Source: Bacteroidales bacterium (GTDB lineage: Bacteria > Bacteroidota > Bacteroidia > Bacteroidales > P3). From it: a DNA stretch of 9,142 nucleotides. Position 1 is the first letter of the stretch. Each line of letters opens with the position of its first letter. Below the pieces are notes generated by a model. The model did not search any database. It saw nothing but the letters and a program-made list of their open reading frames with translations, and was not told the origin of the DNA. Shown here piece after piece: positions 6,911 to 9,142 of the stretch. The stretch is from positions 1-9,142 of the forward strand of contig CAAGHV010000003.1 in NCBI GenBank assembly GCA_900769785.1, in the 5' to 3' direction. Position numbers and translations under genes: made by a program.

Positions 6911-8185
6911 ATGTTACAGTTACAATACTTGAGAGAAAATACACGTGAGGCTGTGGAACGTTTGCTTATAAAAAACGTTTATGATGCCGAAATACGTGTT
7001 GAGGAAATACTTTCGTTGGATAATGTACGTCGTGAGTTGCAGCACAAAGCCGATACTGTGAAGGCCGAAGCTAACGCTATAGCCAAGGAGATAGGTAAGC
7101 TGTTCAAAGAAGGAAAGACCGACGAGGCTAATGCCAAAAAGCAACGCACATCGGAGCTTAAGGCAATAGAAAAAGAACTTGATGAGAAATTAGCTGCCGC
7201 TGAACAAGAGCTTAATGCCAAGCTGATATCGTTGCCCAATACTCCACATATATCGGTACCCAAGGGCAAGACTGCCGATGATAATGAGATAATAGCCAAT
7301 TATGGCGAGATACCCACATTGCACGAAGTTGCTGTGCCACACTGGGACTTATGTGCCAAATATGATATAATAGACTTTGAACTAGGTAATAAGATAACAG
7401 GTGCCGGTTTCCCGGTATATAAAGGCAAGGGAGCAGCATTGCAACGTGCATTGATAACATTCTTTTTGAATAGTGCTGTGGCCGAAGGTTTCTTGGAAAT
7501 ACAACCTCCGTTGATGATAAACGAAGCCTCGGGCTTGGGTACAGGTCAGCTTCCCGACAAGGAAGGTCAGATGTACTATATGCCTGCCGACGACTACTAT
7601 ATGATACCCACCGCCGAAGTGCCCGTTACCAATATATACCGCAATGTGATAGTGCAAGAAAGCCAATTCCCTATCAAGCATGTGGCATACTCGGCATGTT
7701 TCCGTCGCGAAGCCGGCAGCTATGGCAAAGATGTGAGAGGCCTCAACCGCCTACACCAATTTGACAAGGTAGAGATAGTGGTGGTAGAGCATCCAGAACG
7801 CTCCTATGCTCAGTTAGAAACAATGAAAGATTATGTAGCCGGATTGCTAACCAAGCTGGGTCTGCCATTCCGTATAGTTAAGTTGTGTGGTGGTGATATC
7901 AGTTTCACTTCGGCTATGACTTATGACTTTGAGGTGTATAGTGCTGCTCAGAAAAAATGGTTGGAAGTAAGTTCGGTATCCAATTTCGAAACGTTCCAAG
8001 CCAACCGTATGAAATGTCGTTTCAAAGATAAAGATGGCAAAACTCAGCTTGTACATACCCTCAACGGTAGTGCATTGGCATTGCCTCGTATAGTAGCTTC
8101 GATACTCGAAAACTATCAAACTCCCGATGGAATAATAGTGCCAGAAGTGTTGAGACCTATACTTGGATTTGACAAGATAGACTAG
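6911..8185 (+). CDS. serS: Seryl-tRNA synthetase
   Basis: This cytoplasmic class II enzyme charges tRNA-Ser (and tRNA-Sec where present) with serine through a seryl-adenylate. The 424-residue length is typical. The N-terminal tRNA-binding arm is a long helical hairpin (about 30-105), rich in Ala, Glu and Lys, that reaches the long variable arm of tRNA-Ser. The catalytic core has motif 1 around GFPVYKGKGAALQRAL (166-181), the serine-binding T234-A235-E236, motif 2 FRREAGSYGKD (264-274) continuing to HQFDKVE (282-288), and motif 3 NGSALALPR (385-393) with the ATP-binding Arg393. Every signature residue is present. The ATG at 6911 gives the expected N terminus MLQLQYLREN; no Shine-Dalgarno sequence is visible, as is common in Bacteroidota. 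It is transcribed divergently from the GH3 operon and ends in its own terminator. Confidence 0.98.
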   Translation: MLQLQYLRENTREAVERLLIKNVYDAEIRVEEILSLDNVRRELQHKADTVKAEANAIAKEIGKLFKEGKTDEANAKKQRTSELKAIEKELDEKLAAAEQELNAKLISLPNTPHISVPKGKTADDNEIIANYGEIPTLHEVAVPHWDLCAKYDIIDFELGNKITGAGFPVYKGKGAALQRALITFFLNSAVAEGFLEIQPPLMINEASGLGTGQLPDKEGQMYYMPADDYYMIPTAEVPVTNIYRNVIVQESQFPIKHVAYSACFRREAGSYGKDVRGLNRLHQFDKVEIVVVEHPERSYAQLETMKDYVAGLLTKLGLPFRIVKLCGGDISFTSAMTYDFEVYSAAQKKWLEVSSVSNFETFQANRMKCRFKDKDGKTQLVHTLNGSALALPRIVASILENYQTPDGIIVPEVLRPILGFDKID

Positions 8186-8217
8186 CTAATACCTAAAGGT
8201 ATATAAATACCCGTTGA

Positions 8218-8274
8218 AAAGCAACTAAGCTATTGAATACTATGTATTTATTGGCTTAGTTGCTTTGTTTGTAT
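8218..8274 (+). terminator. Intrinsic terminator of serS
   Basis: A perfect 13-bp stem pairs 8218-8230 (ending AACTAAGC) with 8254-8266 (starting GCTTAGTT). The 23-nt loop contains a second small hairpin, AATAC (8236-8240) with GTATT (8244-8248). The stem is followed by TTTGTTTGTA, a T-rich tail interrupted by G. It lies 32 bp after the serS stop codon and should isolate serS from the tRNA gene. Confidence 0.75.
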
Positions 8275-8421
8275 ATTTCGGGGTGCAAAAACACCTTTTC
8301 TACTACCGAATAGATATATTTTGTAGTCCAAAGCAAGGGTATGGAAAGAAAATAATGTTCTTTCTAAATATTTGATATTCATATTTGTTTCGATGTTGAT
8401 GTGCAATAAAGATAAAAAATA

Positions 8422-8453
8422 TTTGGTAGAGACAAAAAAAATGTGTAATTTTG
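8422..8453 (+). promoter_or_regulatory. Promoter of the initiator tRNA gene
   Basis: TTTG (8422-8425) and TAATTTTG (8446-8453) match both Bacteroidota consensus boxes with no mismatch, separated by 20 bp. Transcription would start near 8459, about 13 nt before the mature tRNA. It is the best promoter of the window, as expected for a highly expressed stable RNA. Confidence 0.8.
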
Positions 8454-8471
8454 CAACGTCAAAAACAACAA

Positions 8472-8543
<72 letters not shown>

Positions 8544-8553
8544 CAAGGTTAAC

Positions 8554-8592
8554 AAGATGTGTCAGCAATAGTGTTTGACACATCTTTTTTTT
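8554..8592 (+). terminator. Intrinsic terminator of the tRNA gene
   Basis: AAGATGTGTCA (8554-8564) pairs perfectly with TGACACATCTT (8576-8586) around an 11-nt loop, and an 8-base T-run (8585-8592) closes it. It begins 10 bp after the mature tRNA, so the transcript is a single-tRNA unit. Confidence 0.9.
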
Positions 8593-8732
8593 GTTATCTC
8601 ACTATAGTGTGTAGATCTATGGCAGTTGTAAAACTTGCAATACTTTATTTTTCGTTGTTACATTGTTTATTATTGTTTTGTGATAACTCGTTATACACCT
8701 AATTAAAACCGCCGCGTGAAATTTGTCGCGTG

Positions 8733-8760
8733 GTAGCGACGTGCCGCGGCGCGTCTCTAC
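8733..8760. repeat. 28-bp GC-rich REP-like palindrome
   Basis: The element begins GTAGCGACGTG and ends GCGTCTCTAC, with CCGCGG at its centre. It is a two-fold palindrome with mismatches only at arm positions 5 and 10. Related palindromes with a GTAGAGACG arm are, from memory, common dispersed repeats in bacterial intergenic DNA. It has no T-run after it, so it is not a typical terminator. The sequence upstream (8712-8732) has further CGCGTG words that may belong to the same element. Confidence 0.65.
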
Positions 8761-8789
8761 GTCGGGTATGTACCCATAGGGATATATTG

Positions 8790-8816
8790 TTGTCTGTTGT
8801 CCGTTGTCTGTTGTCC
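8790..8816. repeat. Four tandem TTGTCYG heptamers
   Basis: The heptamers are TTGTCTG, TTGTCCG, TTGTCTG and TTGTCC, so the array can also be read as two copies of a 14-mer. The unit is unrelated to the AT-rich array that follows. Such short tandem tracts arise by slippage and can vary in copy number between strains. Confidence 0.8.
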
Positions 8817-8862
8817 TTCAAAAAAAATACCCCTTGAAAATCAATGATATATCGATAATGTT

Positions 8863-9090
8863 CCAATATATATATATTATCGCTGTAACATATATATGTT
8901 AGAGTCGCTAAGATATATATCTTAGGTGCCGTAAGATATATATCTTGCGGCCACAACATATATATGTTACGACGCCAGACTATATATGTTACGACGGCTA
9001 AGATATATATGTTACGGCGACAGAATATATATGTTACGGAGCTAAACCATATATCTTACGGCAATGAGTATATTTCGCACCATATATATA
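8863..9090. repeat. Tandem array of AT-rich dyads with 22-23 bp period
   Basis: Eight 16-bp units start at 8886, 8909, 8932, 8954, 8976, 8999, 9021 and 9043, with degenerate copies on both sides (about 8863-8885 and 9065-9090). The consensus is TAASATATATATSTTA, alternating with 6-7 bp GC-rich spacers such as GAGTCGC, GGTGCCG and CGACGGC. Units 1 (TAACATATATATGTTA) and 2 (TAAGATATATATCTTA) are perfect palindromes. Units 3 and 4 are near-perfect, and units 5-8 keep the right arm better than the left. It is not a CRISPR array: the spacers are too short and the repeats too variable. Protein-binding site array, cruciform-forming DNA, iteron-like element or simple minisatellite are all possible. 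Confidence 0.8.
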
Positions 9091-9142
9091 CCCGTTGATT
9101 GGACTAAATATAATTTCAGGCAATTTCTAAAATATCACAATC

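Larger units (their letters stand above)
8593..9142. other. Repeat-rich intergenic region without a gene
   Basis: No credible coding sequence is present. The only long frame (8959 to 8699, minus) is a translation of repeats and shows no family resemblance. The left part (8593-8700) is AT-rich, with a small dyad CACTATAGTG (8600-8609). It is followed by a GC-rich palindrome (8733-8760), four tandem 7-mers (8790-8816) and the AT-rich dyad array (8863-9090), each listed separately. The last 50 bp show nothing recognisable. Confidence 0.7.

Noticed and set aside
8699..8959. Minus-strand open frame of 86 codons
   Set aside because: Its predicted product is a translation of the dyad array, heptamers and GC palindrome; no start signal or family resemblance.
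8863..9090. CRISPR array
   Set aside because: The spacers are only 6-7 bp and the repeats themselves vary; no cas gene is near.
8679..9090. Chromosomal replication origin
   Set aside because: There is an AT-rich repeat array and one near-match to a DnaA box (TTATACACC at 8691-8699), but no cluster of boxes and no dnaA, dnaN or other origin-linked gene.

Overview
The window looks like chromosomal DNA of a Bacteroidota bacterium, most likely order Bacteroidales. Three signs support this. First, four candidate promoters fit the Bacteroidota primary sigma-factor pattern (TTTG-like -33 box, 20 bp spacer, TAnnTTTG -7 box). Second, most genes lack a Shine-Dalgarno sequence. Third, both exported proteins have signal peptides ending in Ala-Gln, and the intergenic DNA carries short GC-rich palindromes and AT-rich repeats. 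The exact genus cannot be told from the sequence alone.

Layout, left to right. Positions 1-654 hold no convincing gene, only weak open frames and a pair of GGGCGAAT palindromes. mfd (745-4107, +) encodes the transcription-repair coupling factor. A small heat shock protein gene (4205-4642, +) follows after 97 bp; its leader contains an 11+4 bp inverted repeat that would bury the ribosome binding site, a good candidate RNA thermometer. On the minus strand a two-gene operon (6757 down to 4742) encodes an exported NagZ-like family 3 glycoside hydrolase and an exported YD-repeat-like protein of unknown function, closed by a hairpin terminator at 4661-4710. A divergent promoter region (6758-6910) separates this operon from serS (6911-8185, +), which encodes seryl-tRNA synthetase. 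An initiator tRNA-Met (8472-8543, +) follows with its own near-ideal promoter and terminator.

The last 550 bp (8593-9142) are non-coding and repeat-rich: a 28-bp GC-rich palindrome, four tandem 7-mers, and an unusual array of about eight AT-rich dyads (core TAASATATATATSTTA) spaced every 22-23 bp by GC-rich spacers. The first four units vary in compensatory fashion, keeping their two-fold symmetry.

The genes are mostly housekeeping functions (DNA repair, proteostasis, aminoacylation, translation initiation) plus one cell-envelope operon. The most interesting signals are non-coding: the hsp20 leader, the dyad array, and a 15-bp word shared by the upstream regions of mfd and serS.
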